From Nonomuraea sediminis (GTDB taxonomy: Bacteria; Actinomycetota; Actinomycetes; Streptosporangiales; Streptosporangiaceae): a stretch of 64,000 bases of DNA. The stretch is taken from positions 620,001 through 684,000 of the forward strand of contig NZ_JAHDTI010000002.1 in assembly GCF_018531495.1 (NCBI RefSeq), in the 5' to 3' direction. Under the pieces are notes generated by a model. It was not told the origin of the DNA, did no database searches, and saw only the letters and a program-made list of their open reading frames with translations. Positions 15,848-25,048 of the stretch are shown piece after piece. Position numbers and translations under genes: made by a program. Position 1 is the stretch's first letter; each line of letters opens with the position of its first letter.

Positions 15848-18800
15848 CTAGTGGTCGTGGTCGCAGGAGACGCGGGCCCGCTCCAGCTCGGCGGGGTCGT
15901 TCCACCAGAATCCCGCGGTGTCCGGGTGGGCCGGGACACGGGCTTTGATCTTGCCGGGAGGCGCCAAGGCACCGGGCGTGGCTTGGTCGGTGGCCGTTGA
16001 CGACGGGTACGGCGCGAGCAACTGCTCAACCGTGTGGTGCCTCCCACCGACGACGACGGCGGTGACGTTCGCGGCGTCCTCGATTCGGGACAGGGGGTCG
16101 CCGTCGACGATGGCCAGGTCGGCATACATGCCCTTGCCGATCCTGCCCAGCGGTTGGCCGAGGTATCTCCCGGAGGTGCTGGTCGCGCTGGTGAGCGCCT
16201 CCCGTGGGGTCAGGCCGTACTTGACCATCGCTCTCAGGTTCATGTGCAGGCTGACCGCGAGGTGATCGATCGGTGCGTCGGTGCCGGAGGTGACGACGCC
16301 GCCGCCGCGGATCATCGCCACCAACTGCGCGACCTGGTTGGCCAGGTTCGCCCTGATCGCCGTCTGGTCGGTGGTTTGCGCGGAGGTGACCGACGCCTGG
16401 AGCTTCGCCATTCGCCAGTTCGGATAGAGCCTGCGGACCCGTTCGTCGGTGACCAGCGAGGTGTCCTCCTTGTACAGGGTGCTTGAGCCGAACAAGGTGG
16501 GGGTGCGGGCCATCTTCGACGCGTTGAACATGGAGATCACGTCTGAGTAGGCGGAGCCGACATTGGTGACGGTGCGCGAGTAGCCGAACCGGTTGGTCGC
16601 GCCGACATGCTCGGTTTGATCGCCGCCCATCGCGATGGCCGGGTAGTGGTAGTGGGACGAGACCTGTTTGCCGTTGCGGTGGGCCCAGTCGATGACCTCC
16701 TTGTGCCAGACGACCGGCAGCCGCACGTAGCACTTCATGAGGTCGTAGTCGAGGCCGGCGGCCCGTTCGAGCTCGAGTCGCAGCTGGTCGTGGGAGAACG
16801 TGGGGCGCATGAAGTTGTAGTAGATGCGCGGTCCGTCGATGGCTTCGCCGGTGCCCAGGTAGCGCGGCGCGAGCCGGGCGCCGGACTGGACCGATTCGCG
16901 CTCCTCGACCATGTGGTAGGCCGGTGAGCCGGGTGAGCGGGTCGTGGTGATGCCGAGGGCGAGCCACAGCGGCCCCTGCCGGGATCCGTAGGCGTAACCC
17001 TGCATTTCGCGGTGGTGGTGGATGTCGATCAGGCCGGGCATGACGAACTTGTCGCCGGCGTCGATCAGGGTTCCGGGGCGTCCGTCTCGGTGTGGCTCGA
17101 TCGCGGTGATGCGCTGGCCGCGTACGACGATGTCGACGTCTCGGGCGACGGTCGCGGAGACACCGTCCCACATCCGGCCGGCGTGGATGACGACCTGGTC
17201 GGGGCCGGGATCGTTGCGCCAGGACAGCTGGACAGGGATGGACCGGCCGGACGTGCCGTCGACGTTGACGGTCTTCAGCCGCCTGCCGTTCAGGTAGAGC
17301 AATGTCCTGGAGTCGCCGGCCCAAGTTGGGGAGTCGGACAGCTCTCGGGTGACCTGCCGGGCCGGGCCGGTGGGCCGTCCGGTCTTGTCGACCGGCAGGA
17401 CCCACAGGAGGGATTCCATCGCGAAGGCGAGCATGCTGCCGTCCGGTGACCAGACGGGGCCGTCGTCGCCGCGGGTTTGCAGGGACCTGTGCGGGGCCGG
17501 GTCGACGTAGGTGCCCGCACCTGTGGCCCGGTCGACGACCAGGATCTTGGACAGGCCCTCGCGGAAACGTCGCGAGTACGGCACGACCGCGGCCAGGGCG
17601 ATCGTCTTCCCGTCCGGAGACCAGGTCGGCCGACCTGGTTCGAAGGTGGCGTCGAAGACCTTCTGGATGGCGCCGGTGGCGATGTCGAGGACCCACAGCG
17701 CGCCGTCCTGGTCCAGGTAGGCCATCTCCTTCCCGTCCGGTGACCACCGGATCGACAGGGCGGCGGAGTCGGTGAGGTGGGTCAGCTGCCGGTCGGTTCC
17801 CGTGGCCAGGTCGCGAACCCAGATATTGAGTGTGCCGGTACGGTCGGTGACGAAGGCCAGTTGCCGCCCGTCCGGGGAGAAGTCCGGGTCGGCCTTCCAC
17901 CATCGGTCGTGGAACAGCGGGCTGGGTTTGCCCCCGATCCGCATCAGGTAGATGTCGTTCAGGGCGCGGAAGGCGATGGTGGACCCGTCCGGGGACACGA
18001 CCGGGCTGCCGATGCCGACGACCGGGAACGAGCCGGGCGCGTCGAACACCCGGACGCGCTTCTTGTACGCCGGGGTGGTCACGGTCAACGCTGCGGTGAA
18101 GCCGATCGTGCCGGCGGACGGGGAGTCGAGGCGGCGGGTCCTGATGGTGCCGGCGGAGGTGTAGAAATAGCGCCCGTCCTGGGCGAACCGGGCACGGAAC
18201 GGGAAGACCTCCTCGCCGGTGACGAGCGCGCCCCCGGTACTGGCCAACTCGTTGGCCCCATCGCGGAAGAGGTGATACGCGATGTCGGTTCCGTTCGGCA
18301 TCCACGACGGCTGGTGAATGACCTGACCGTCAGGGACGGTGACGGCGGTACGGCGGGCGCCGGTGGCCACGTCGACGACGTCGATTCTGGTGTTGGCGAC
18401 CACGAACGCGATCTTGGTTCCGTCGGGTGACCAGCCCGGCTCGTACTCCTCTGCGGACGTGTCAGCCAGGACACGGGTCGCGCCGGTGGCGACGTCTAGC
18501 AGGTGGATGCCGTAGCTGCCGCCGGCATCGGAGGAGTAGGCGATGGTGCGCCCGTCCGGGCTGTACCGGGGCTCGCGCTGGTCGAACGGGCCAGTGGTCA
18601 GCCGGGTGATGGCGGATCCGTCGGGCCGGATCGTCCACAGGTTGAAGACGCCGTCGCGGTAGGACTGGAACACGATGGTGGACCCGTCCGGGGACCAGTC
18701 GGGTTGGGCGATGTCGTACAGGTCGCTGGTGAGCCGGCGGGCGGTGCCTCCGGAGGCTGAGCAGACCCACAGGACGCCGAGCATGTCGAGGGCGAGCGTG

Positions 18801-18997
18801 CGACCGTCGGGCGAGGGGGCGACGGCGAAATCGGTGCCGGATGCGACAGAGGTGTTGCCGCCGTCGACGTCTGCCCGGGCGCGCGTGGCGGCGGTGGGGA
18901 TGAGTGCGGCGGTGAGGGCCGCGGCGCTGCCGGCGAGGACGGCCCGGCGAGACGGACGGATGCTGGATTCAGTGGGGACGGGCGCGTCGGGGGGCAT
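15848..18997 (-). CDS. Tat-exported TolB-type propeller + amidohydrolase fusion
   Basis: This very large exported enzyme (1049 residues) begins with a Tat signal peptide (SRRAVLAGSAAALTAAL, residues about 17-34). Residues about 50-570 carry some eleven propeller repeats with the WSPDG(S/T)xIAF signature of TolB/PD40 domains. Residues about 610-1015 form a metal-dependent amidohydrolase: PGLIDIHHHRE supplies the first metal histidines, SSHYHYP and TEHVGAT supply later ones, and TSGTDAPIDH supplies the acidic residue. Enzymes of this layout are annotated as imidazolonepropionase-like or prolidase-like, but the substrate is unknown. The histidine-bearing C-terminus ends CDHDH. It is read alone and is convergent with the sigma operon. 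Confidence 0.88.
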   Translation of the reverse strand: MPPDAPVPTESSIRPSRRAVLAGSAAALTAALIPTAATRARADVDGGNTSVASGTDFAVAPSPDGRTLALDMLGVLWVCSASGGTARRLTSDLYDIAQPDWSPDGSTIVFQSYRDGVFNLWTIRPDGSAITRLTTGPFDQREPRYSPDGRTIAYSSDAGGSYGIHLLDVATGATRVLADTSAEEYEPGWSPDGTKIAFVVANTRIDVVDVATGARRTAVTVPDGQVIHQPSWMPNGTDIAYHLFRDGANELASTGGALVTGEEVFPFRARFAQDGRYFYTSAGTIRTRRLDSPSAGTIGFTAALTVTTPAYKKRVRVFDAPGSFPVVGIGSPVVSPDGSTIAFRALNDIYLMRIGGKPSPLFHDRWWKADPDFSPDGRQLAFVTDRTGTLNIWVRDLATGTDRQLTHLTDSAALSIRWSPDGKEMAYLDQDGALWVLDIATGAIQKVFDATFEPGRPTWSPDGKTIALAAVVPYSRRFREGLSKILVVDRATGAGTYVDPAPHRSLQTRGDDGPVWSPDGSMLAFAMESLLWVLPVDKTGRPTGPARQVTRELSDSPTWAGDSRTLLYLNGRRLKTVNVDGTSGRSIPVQLSWRNDPGPDQVVIHAGRMWDGVSATVARDVDIVVRGQRITAIEPHRDGRPGTLIDAGDKFVMPGLIDIHHHREMQGYAYGSRQGPLWLALGITTTRSPGSPAYHMVEERESVQSGARLAPRYLGTGEAIDGPRIYYNFMRPTFSHDQLRLELERAAGLDYDLMKCYVRLPVVWHKEVIDWAHRNGKQVSSHYHYPAIAMGGDQTEHVGATNRFGYSRTVTNVGSAYSDVISMFNASKMARTPTLFGSSTLYKEDTSLVTDERVRRLYPNWRMAKLQASVTSAQTTDQTAIRANLANQVAQLVAMIRGGGVVTSGTDAPIDHLAVSLHMNLRAMVKYGLTPREALTSATSTSGRYLGQPLGRIGKGMYADLAIVDGDPLSRIEDAANVTAVVVGGRHHTVEQLLAPYPSSTATDQATPGALAPPGKIKARVPAHPDTAGFWWNDPAELERARVSCDHDH

Positions 18998-19402
18998 CGG
19001 GGACTTATCCTCCTGTGCTGCACGTCGTCAGACAGTTCTTGCCGTCTTCGGATCATGACCTCCGCACGGGACGTCCCCTAAGAGTCGGCGGCATTCGGTT
19101 CGACGAGCGGACGCCGGTTGCCGCCCAACGGCACAGGGAGCACGCCGAGCGGTTGATATGGATCTGTGGACGGCCAGACCGCGCTGCCAGCCTTGTACGG
19201 CGCGCCCGCCCTGACCTGGGTCACGAAGAGGCGGTGAAGCGCCAGGCGGTTCACGCCCCTTACTTATTTGGGGGGCTTGGGCCACCAGTCGAACCTGCAT
19301 TCTCAGACGCTCACCGGCCTATGGTCCGCGTCATACACCCCTGGTCACGGGGATTCGCAGAGAGCAGCTTGGATAGGTGGGGGATTGCCGCAGGCACACT
19401 CT
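18998..19402. other. intergenic stretch without recognisable gene
   Basis: About 400 bases upstream of the amidohydrolase gene. Short frames occur on both strands but have no family signature or ribosome binding site. It is noticeably less G/C-biased than its surroundings and merges into the AraC relic, so it may be degraded coding DNA. Confidence 0.4.
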
Positions 19403-19640
19403 CTAGCCATGGAGCGGACAGCGGATCTGCCCTAGCCAGGACGTCGGGGTGCGGCCGGTGATCGCCTGTGTCTCCCGAATGAAGCGTGCGTGGTCGCTGT
19501 TTTCGGCATCCTCTGCCGCCGCACTCCCCGGACGTCGCGATCCAGCATGTCTAACGCCTGCTTCCGGAAGATTCGGCCAGTCAGTTTGGGCGTCATCTCG
19601 ATCTGTTCGGTGAACTAACGGACCAGGTGCGCGCGTGGCC
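19403..19640 (-). pseudogene. relic of an AraC-family regulator (DNA-binding end)
   Basis: On the minus strand two frames together spell the C-terminal AraC helix-turn-helix domain. One frame gives FTEQIEMTPKLTGRIFRKQA followed by LDMLDR, matching the first helix-turn-helix and linker helix. The adjoining frame gives NSDHARFIRETQAITGRTPT followed by SWL, matching the second. A frameshift separates them near 19500-19530 and a stop codon precedes the first part, so no intact protein can be made. The remnant ends about 65 bases before the kinase-KAP gene, on the opposite strand. Confidence 0.7.
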
Positions 19641-19704
19641 ACCCATATGCCCGCCCAGAGCGCCCGTTCAGGCGCACGAGGGCCGTTCGTGCCATTCTGG
19701 CTCC

Positions 19705-22700
19705 ATGGAGAGATCGCTCCGTCCGGAGGATCCAGCCCGATTAGGGGCGTATGAGCTGGTTGGCGTTCTGGGCCAGGGCGGTCAGGGGCGCGTATATCTC
19801 GGCATCAGCCCCGACGGCCGCCAGGTCGCGATCAAAGTCCTCGGATTCGAGCTGGACGAACGCACGCGCAAGTGGTTCTTACGCGAGGCGCAGGCCGCCT
19901 ACCGGGTTCCGGCCTTCTACACCGCGGCGCTGGTTGAGGTGGTCGACGGCGACCCGCCCTACATCGTCACCGAATACATCGAGGGCCCCAATCTCCAGCA
20001 GCGGGTCGAGGAGTCAGGTCCGCTGCGCGGCGCCGAACTGGAGGCCCTAGCGCTGGCCACGGCCACTGCTCTGGCCGCCATCCACAGCGCGGGCGTTGTG
20101 CACTACGACTTCAAACCCGCCAACGTGCTGCTCGCCCCCGACGGCCCAAGGGTGATCGACTTCGGCATCGCACGTCTGATCGAGCTGCAGACCCGAACTA
20201 GCAGCACGGTCGGCACACCGCCCTATATGGCGCCAGAGCGCTTTCACGGCACCAATTCCGGCGCTGCCGCCGACGTGTTCTCATGGGCATGCACCATGGT
20301 CTACGCCGCCACCGGTCACTCGGCCTTCGGCGGGGAGAGCGTACCCGTGGTCATGCACAAGATCTTGAACGGTGAGCCGGAACTCGATGGCGTGCCCATC
20401 GAGCTTCGCGATCTGATCAGTTCTTGCCTCCTGAAGGACCCGGTGCTCAGACCGACCGCCAACGAACTCGTGCAACACTTCGTTGGCGGCCCGCCCACGC
20501 CACCTGCGGGCCTGGTGGTCATGGCCGAGCCACCGGACGACATGGTGCGGCGCTATCACCTGCTGAGCGAGCGCGGCAGGGCGCTGCTCAGGCGTTCGTG
20601 CCTGCTGGCTCCGAGCAGGCCACTCGACTCCGCCAACGCCGCTCTGCTGCTGGACGTTCCGCTGGCGGTGGCGGCGGAAGCGCTGCGTGACCTGGTGACC
20701 CGCGGCTTCGCCGTACAGCAGACAGATGGAACGTGGCGGCTGGCCACTGACAGCGTGCGCGCCTTCGCGCTCAGCCGGATGACCGAAGAGGAGCCGCACC
20801 TCCAGCCGCTCATCCTGGCCCGACTGCGGCTCTCACTCGGTCGTGACACCGCGGTACGGCCCAATCCCAAGATCTCCAGTGACTTCTGGACGGTGGAGGA
20901 CCGGCTCGGAGTCAAGCCGTATGCGGCGGCCGTGGCGGCATTCCTGCGGTACCGGGAGACCGAGCCGCCTCTGACCATTGGCGTCTCCGGCCCGTGGGGA
21001 TCCGGGAAGACCTCGCTGATGCGCATGGTCCGGGAGCTCATCGACCCGGACACGGACGGCACGCGGCGCAGGATCCAGCTCACCACCGAGACCAGGAAGA
21101 GGCTTGGCACCCGGCGCACGAGCCACGTGCGCAACATCGAGGTGCTCAGGAGACTCAGGAGATCGCCGAAGGAGCGCGAGCGGCTGACCGCTGGGCCCGA
21201 GGGCATGGACGAGGCCGAGTGGCGGCCCACGGTCTGGTTCAACCCCTGGATGTACCAGACGGGTGAGCAGGTCTGGGCCGGACTCTCCCACGAGATCATC
21301 AACCAGCTCACGGCCCGGCTGACCCGCGGCGACCGCGAGCGCTTCTGGCTCCAACTGAACCTGCGCCGGGTGGATCGTGAGGAAGTGCGGCGCCGCGCGT
21401 ACCGGATCGTTCAGCAGCGGTTGATCCCGTTCGTCATCATCTTCGTCGTCGCCTTCCTGGTCGCCTCGGGAGCACTCCTGACCAGCATGCTGCTGCCCGA
21501 CATCGCCGCCCAGGTCAGGGCTGCCGCCGGCGTCGTGCTGTCCGGCGGCTCCCTCGTGCTCCTCGTCGGAAGTCTCACGAAATGGCTGGGCTTCCTGGGC
21601 GGCGTGGCCAGCGGGCCCTTCAGCCGGCTAGTCGGCAAGCCGGAAGGTCTGGTCAAGGAGGGCGTCGAGGCGGTGGGCGCGGCCATCCGCGACCCCGGCT
21701 ACCAGGCCCGAGCCGGATTCCTGCACCTAGTGCAGTCTGACATCCGCCAGGTGCTCGACTTGGTCGCCAGCAGGCAGCGGCCGCTGATCGTCTTCGTCGA
21801 CGACCTCGACAGGTGCACCCCGGGAACCGTCTCCCAGGTGATGGAAGCGATCAACCTCTTCCTCGCCGGGGAATTCCCCAACTGTGTGTTCATCATGGCG
21901 ATGGAACCCGACGTCGTGGCCGCGCACGTGGAGAGCGCCTACAAGGAGCTAGCCGAACACGTCGACGACAACACGACCTTCGGCTGGCGGTTCCTGGAGA
22001 AGGTCGTGCAACTACCGCTGCGCTCACCCACGATCACGCGGCGGGACATCTCCACCTATCTCGGGAACCTGCTAGGCGTGGAGGCCCAGGAACCCGCGAT
22101 GGCCGTCCGAGCACCCAGCACCTCACCGGTGACGGCCAACGAGATCTCCGACGCGCTCGCTCCCAAGGCGACGCCGGAACCCGAACCCACGAAGCCGCCG
22201 CAGGAGCCACCCCTCGACCCTCGCCTGGTCGGGCTCCTGGTCAAGCACATCAAGGCACTGAAACCGACCCTGTCCTCGCTGCCGGCCGCAGCCCGCCAGG
22301 CGCAAGACGAGGTGCTCGAACCAGGTCTGAAGGAACTCCACCCGGCCACAGTCCAGGCCTTCGACCGAGTACTGTCCGACCTGCACGGCAATGACGTTTC
22401 CTACGAGGCGCTGAAAGGTGCGCTCGCCTACCTGGAAGCCCCGAACGCCCGTACGATCAAGCGCTACGTCAACCTCTTCCGCTTCCTCACCTTCATCGCC
22501 TACCACCAGCAACTCGACCTCGGCCTGCTGGCGCCACCGTCCGCCAAGCTGGCCAAGCTCGCGGCACTGCTGATCAGATGGCCCCACCTGATCAGCCGGC
22601 TAGCCCGGGAGAACGAACACGGCACAAGCGCTCTGGCGAGACTGGAACTCGCCGCGAGGCGCAGGACAGCGGACACCATCGCCGACGTCACCATCGACCC

Positions 22701-22836
22701 CGCGGCACCGGAACCGGTGGGCACCTGGGAAGACGAACTCGAACATGGCCTGCTCCCGAAAGGCGACCATCCGGGACTGCGCGCCTTCCTCGCGTCGGGA
22801 GAAGAAATCGCCACCGCAGCGCGCCGCCTCCTCTGA
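19705..22836 (+). CDS. Ser/Thr protein kinase - winged helix - KAP P-loop NTPase fusion
   Basis: This 1043-residue protein joins three modules. Residues about 12-265 are a Hanks-type kinase: glycine loop VLGQGGQGRVYLG, VAIK lysine K44, catalytic loop HYDFKPAN (H133-N140, with D135, K137 and N140 kept although HRD is HYD), and DFG at 152-154. Residues about 284-365 resemble the winged-helix repeat of AfsR/NB-ARC proteins. Residues about 400-1040 are a KAP NTPase: Walker A GPWGSGKTS (429-437), two hydrophobic hairpins (about 573-597 and 605-635) between the Walker motifs as is diagnostic for KAP, and Walker B LIVFVDDLDRC (694-704). A Pro-rich linker follows near 830. It stands alone. KAP ATPases include the phage-exclusion protein PifA, so a membrane-bound defence or stress role is possible. 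The ATG at 19705 lacks a clear Shine-Dalgarno sequence. Confidence 0.87.
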   Translation: MERSLRPEDPARLGAYELVGVLGQGGQGRVYLGISPDGRQVAIKVLGFELDERTRKWFLREAQAAYRVPAFYTAALVEVVDGDPPYIVTEYIEGPNLQQRVEESGPLRGAELEALALATATALAAIHSAGVVHYDFKPANVLLAPDGPRVIDFGIARLIELQTRTSSTVGTPPYMAPERFHGTNSGAAADVFSWACTMVYAATGHSAFGGESVPVVMHKILNGEPELDGVPIELRDLISSCLLKDPVLRPTANELVQHFVGGPPTPPAGLVVMAEPPDDMVRRYHLLSERGRALLRRSCLLAPSRPLDSANAALLLDVPLAVAAEALRDLVTRGFAVQQTDGTWRLATDSVRAFALSRMTEEEPHLQPLILARLRLSLGRDTAVRPNPKISSDFWTVEDRLGVKPYAAAVAAFLRYRETEPPLTIGVSGPWGSGKTSLMRMVRELIDPDTDGTRRRIQLTTETRKRLGTRRTSHVRNIEVLRRLRRSPKERERLTAGPEGMDEAEWRPTVWFNPWMYQTGEQVWAGLSHEIINQLTARLTRGDRERFWLQLNLRRVDREEVRRRAYRIVQQRLIPFVIIFVVAFLVASGALLTSMLLPDIAAQVRAAAGVVLSGGSLVLLVGSLTKWLGFLGGVASGPFSRLVGKPEGLVKEGVEAVGAAIRDPGYQARAGFLHLVQSDIRQVLDLVASRQRPLIVFVDDLDRCTPGTVSQVMEAINLFLAGEFPNCVFIMAMEPDVVAAHVESAYKELAEHVDDNTTFGWRFLEKVVQLPLRSPTITRRDISTYLGNLLGVEAQEPAMAVRAPSTSPVTANEISDALAPKATPEPEPTKPPQEPPLDPRLVGLLVKHIKALKPTLSSLPAAARQAQDEVLEPGLKELHPATVQAFDRVLSDLHGNDVSYEALKGALAYLEAPNARTIKRYVNLFRFLTFIAYHQQLDLGLLAPPSAKLAKLAALLIRWPHLISRLARENEHGTSALARLELAARRRTADTIADVTIDPAAPEPVGTWEDELEHGLLPKGDHPGLRAFLASGEEIATAARRLL

Positions 22837-22885
22837 GCGAGTTGCGAACGCAGGCAGCCCGATGCTGACTTCCTGACGATCGATG

Positions 22886-22911
22886 GTGGCGGCGAGGGTG
22901 GTCGCCGCCAC
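22886..22911 (+). terminator. hairpin terminator after kinase-KAP gene
   Basis: A perfect 10-bp stem GTGGCGGCGA / TCGCCGCCAC with loop GGGTGG lies 50 bases after the stop codon. The gap of 169 bases to the convergent agmatinase gene holds no gene. Confidence 0.5.
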
Positions 22912-23005
22912 GTCCGCGGATGGTTTGGGCTAGAGCCAGGTCGTGGCGGCTGGCGTTATGCGAGGTTCTGGGCGGCCGGGTGGTCGGATTCCACCGCCGT
23001 TCCTG

Positions 23006-24040
23006 CTACGTCGTGGAGAGGGGCGGGTAGCGGTCGAGCAGCGGTTGGCTGGGGTCCCAGGGCTTGAGCCGGCCGCGCTTTTCCGCCTGCTGCCGGGCCA
23101 GACCCGACAGCGCCTCCAGGACGACCCGGCTGCCGAGCATGGCCGTCACGTCGGCGTGGTCGTGGCTCGGCGCTACTTCCACGACCTCGACGCCGACGAT
23201 CGGGAGCTCGTAGGCGAGGCGTCGCACGGCGTCCAGCAGTTCGCGTGAGGTCAGCCCGCCGGGTTCCGGGGTCCCTGTGCCCGGGGCCATGCCCGGGTCG
23301 ACGACGTCGATGTCCACCGACAGGTACACGCCGTCGCAGTCGTCGAGCGCGATCTGCGACGCCTCGGTCAGGCAGGCGTCCAGGCCGCGCGCCACGACCT
23401 CGGTCATCTCGTACGAGCGCATCCGCTGCTCGGCCATCCACCGCAGCGTCTCCGGGCCCGGCCAGTAGCCGCGCAGGCCGATCTGCAGGAAGCGGTCACC
23501 CCGGGCGGCGCCGGACTCGATGAGGCGGCGCATCGGCTGGCCGTGTCCGATCAGCGAGCCGTACGAGCTGTCGCCGGTGTCGGCGTGCGCGTCGAAGTGC
23601 ATGATCGAGACCCGCCCCCAGCCGACCGCGCGGGCGACACCGGTGACGTTGGGCAGCGCGATGGAGTGGTCACCGCCCAGCACGAGCGGGATCTTCCCGG
23701 CCGCAGAGACGGTGTGTACGGCGAGCTCCAGCGCCGCATGCGCCGCCTGCCCGTCACCGCTGAACATCATGACGTCACCGGCGTCCTTCACCCGGAGGTC
23801 GAGCAGGCCGTCCACGCCGAGCGCCAGGGACGGCCGGATGCCGTCGTGCCCGAGATAGCACGCCTGGCGGATGGCGCCGGGACCGAACCGGGCGCCCGCC
23901 CGGTAGGAAGTGCCTCCGTCGTACGGCGCGCCCAGGATGACGACCTCGGCGTCGCTCCAGGTGTCGGGCTCGTCGAGATCGCAGGCAGGCACGCCGAGGA
24001 AGGTGAGGTCGGGGCCGTACATGGCGCCATAGCGAGTCAT
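23006..24040 (-). CDS. agmatinase/arginase-family ureohydrolase
   Basis: The product is a 344-residue manganese hydrolase that releases urea from a guanidino compound such as agmatine, guanidinobutyrate or a related substrate. The metal-binding set is complete: GGDHS, HFDAHADTGD and SVDIDVVDPGMAPGTGTPEPGG. The ATG at 24040 is preferred over an in-frame start 24 bases earlier because it gives the usual N-terminus. The gene lies 45 bases downstream of a LysR regulator on the same strand. A CCATA-N5-TATGG box about 60 bases before the start, inside the lysR 3' end, is also found at the lysR promoter, so this gene is probably LysR-controlled. Confidence 0.88.
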   Translation of the reverse strand: MTRYGAMYGPDLTFLGVPACDLDEPDTWSDAEVVILGAPYDGGTSYRAGARFGPGAIRQACYLGHDGIRPSLALGVDGLLDLRVKDAGDVMMFSGDGQAAHAALELAVHTVSAAGKIPLVLGGDHSIALPNVTGVARAVGWGRVSIMHFDAHADTGDSSYGSLIGHGQPMRRLIESGAARGDRFLQIGLRGYWPGPETLRWMAEQRMRSYEMTEVVARGLDACLTEASQIALDDCDGVYLSVDIDVVDPGMAPGTGTPEPGGLTSRELLDAVRRLAYELPIVGVEVVEVAPSHDHADVTAMLGSRVVLEALSGLARQQAEKRGRLKPWDPSQPLLDRYPPLSTT

Positions 24041-24085
24041 GGCCGCATCCTCACAGCCCGGCAACGCGTCCGGAATGCCCCGGTT

Positions 24086-24979
24086 CTATGCACCACCTCC
24101 ATAGAGGCTATGGAGCTCCGTGCGCAGACGTTCCACCAATGGCGGCCGATGCCCGGCGGGGGTGACGAACAGGATGCCGCGGGCGCCGACCTCCTGGACC
24201 GTCTCGCGCACGACCACGTCGTGGCCCTTCTCGAGGGCGAGTTCGGGGACCAGCGCCACGGCGCCACCGGCGGACACGAATCCGTGGATCACGCTGTAGT
24301 TGTCGGTCCGCAGCACGATCCGCGGACGGAAGCCGAGAGACTGGCACACGGCGAACAGCGTCTGATCGCTGGGGTCGTAGCCTCCGGCGGAGATGATCCA
24401 GCCTTCGTCGGCGAGCAGGCCGAGATCGACGGGCCCGGCCGGGCTGCGGTCCGCGGGCAACAGCAGGCGGAAGGGATCGTCGAAGAGCGTCTCCACGTGC
24501 AGATCCGATCCATAGCGCGGCCTCACGCCGGCGACGTCGTAGATCAGCGCGCAGTGCAGCGAACCGGCCCGAACCCGCGTGAGCAGGTCCAGCGGCTCGG
24601 CCTCCGTCAGCTCGATCCGCACCCCGCTGCCCGCGGTCGCCCGCCGCAGCGGGCGCGGAAGCAGTTTCGTCGCGGCCGTGGTGAAGGCACCGACCCGCAG
24701 CGTCGCCAGGCCGTGGGCCAGGCGGGCCTCGACATCCGACTCGACCGCCGCGATCCGGTCCAGCACCCCGGCCGCGTGCTCCAGCACCATCGCGCCGATG
24801 TCGGTCAGCACGGCGCCGGTCGGACCGCGCTCCACCAGCCGGGCGCCGAGGTGGGACTCCAGCGCGTCCAGGTGGTAGCTGATCGTGGGCTGGCCGTACC
24901 GGAGCTGCCGCGCCGCACCCGCCAGCGAGCCGTTCACCGCGATGGCCCGCAGCACTTGGAACTGGCGAAGGTCAATCAT
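24086..24979 (-). CDS. LysR-family transcriptional regulator
   Basis: This 297-residue protein has the N-terminal LysR winged helix (LRQFQVLRAIAVNGSLAGAA, then RQLRYGQPTISYHLDALE) and the periplasmic-binding-protein-like effector domain of normal length. It probably senses a guanidino compound or polyamine precursor and controls the downstream agmatinase gene, by context. A CCATA-N5-TATGG dyad starts one base before its start codon, consistent with autoregulation, and the same dyad recurs near its 3' end before the agmatinase gene. Confidence 0.9.
   Translation of the reverse strand: MIDLRQFQVLRAIAVNGSLAGAARQLRYGQPTISYHLDALESHLGARLVERGPTGAVLTDIGAMVLEHAAGVLDRIAAVESDVEARLAHGLATLRVGAFTTAATKLLPRPLRRATAGSGVRIELTEAEPLDLLTRVRAGSLHCALIYDVAGVRPRYGSDLHVETLFDDPFRLLLPADRSPAGPVDLGLLADEGWIISAGGYDPSDQTLFAVCQSLGFRPRIVLRTDNYSVIHGFVSAGGAVALVPELALEKGHDVVVRETVQEVGARGILFVTPAGHRPPLVERLRTELHSLYGGGA
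24099..24113 (-). promoter_or_regulatory. LysR box before agmatinase
   Basis: CCATA-GAGGC-TATGG has 5-bp arms, or 8-bp arms with a 3-base spacer when read as CTCCATAG-AGG-CTATGGAG (24097-24115). It lies inside the 3' end of lysR, about 60 bases before the agmatinase ATG, the usual distance for a LysR activator site. Confidence 0.6.
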
Positions 24980-24994
24980 CCATACATGCTATGG
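24980..24994 (-). promoter_or_regulatory. LysR box at the lysR start
   Basis: CCATA-CATGC-TATGG abuts the lysR start codon. The arms are identical to those of the box before the agmatinase gene and only the spacer differs, which supports a shared regulator. Confidence 0.6.
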
Positions 24995-25048
24995 AGGCAA
25001 GGCACCGCCAGTCGTGGCGCGGAACCGACCCCTCACCAGAGGACCTTC

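Noticed and set aside
16026..18305. 759-codon minus-strand frame inside the amidohydrolase gene
   Set aside because: Alternative frame with Arg/His/Pro-rich product; the propeller-amidohydrolase frame carries all motifs.
19260..19320. Segment that superficially resembled the 3' half of a tRNA
   Set aside because: No cloverleaf could be drawn and no acceptor stem pairs; no tRNA was found anywhere in the window.
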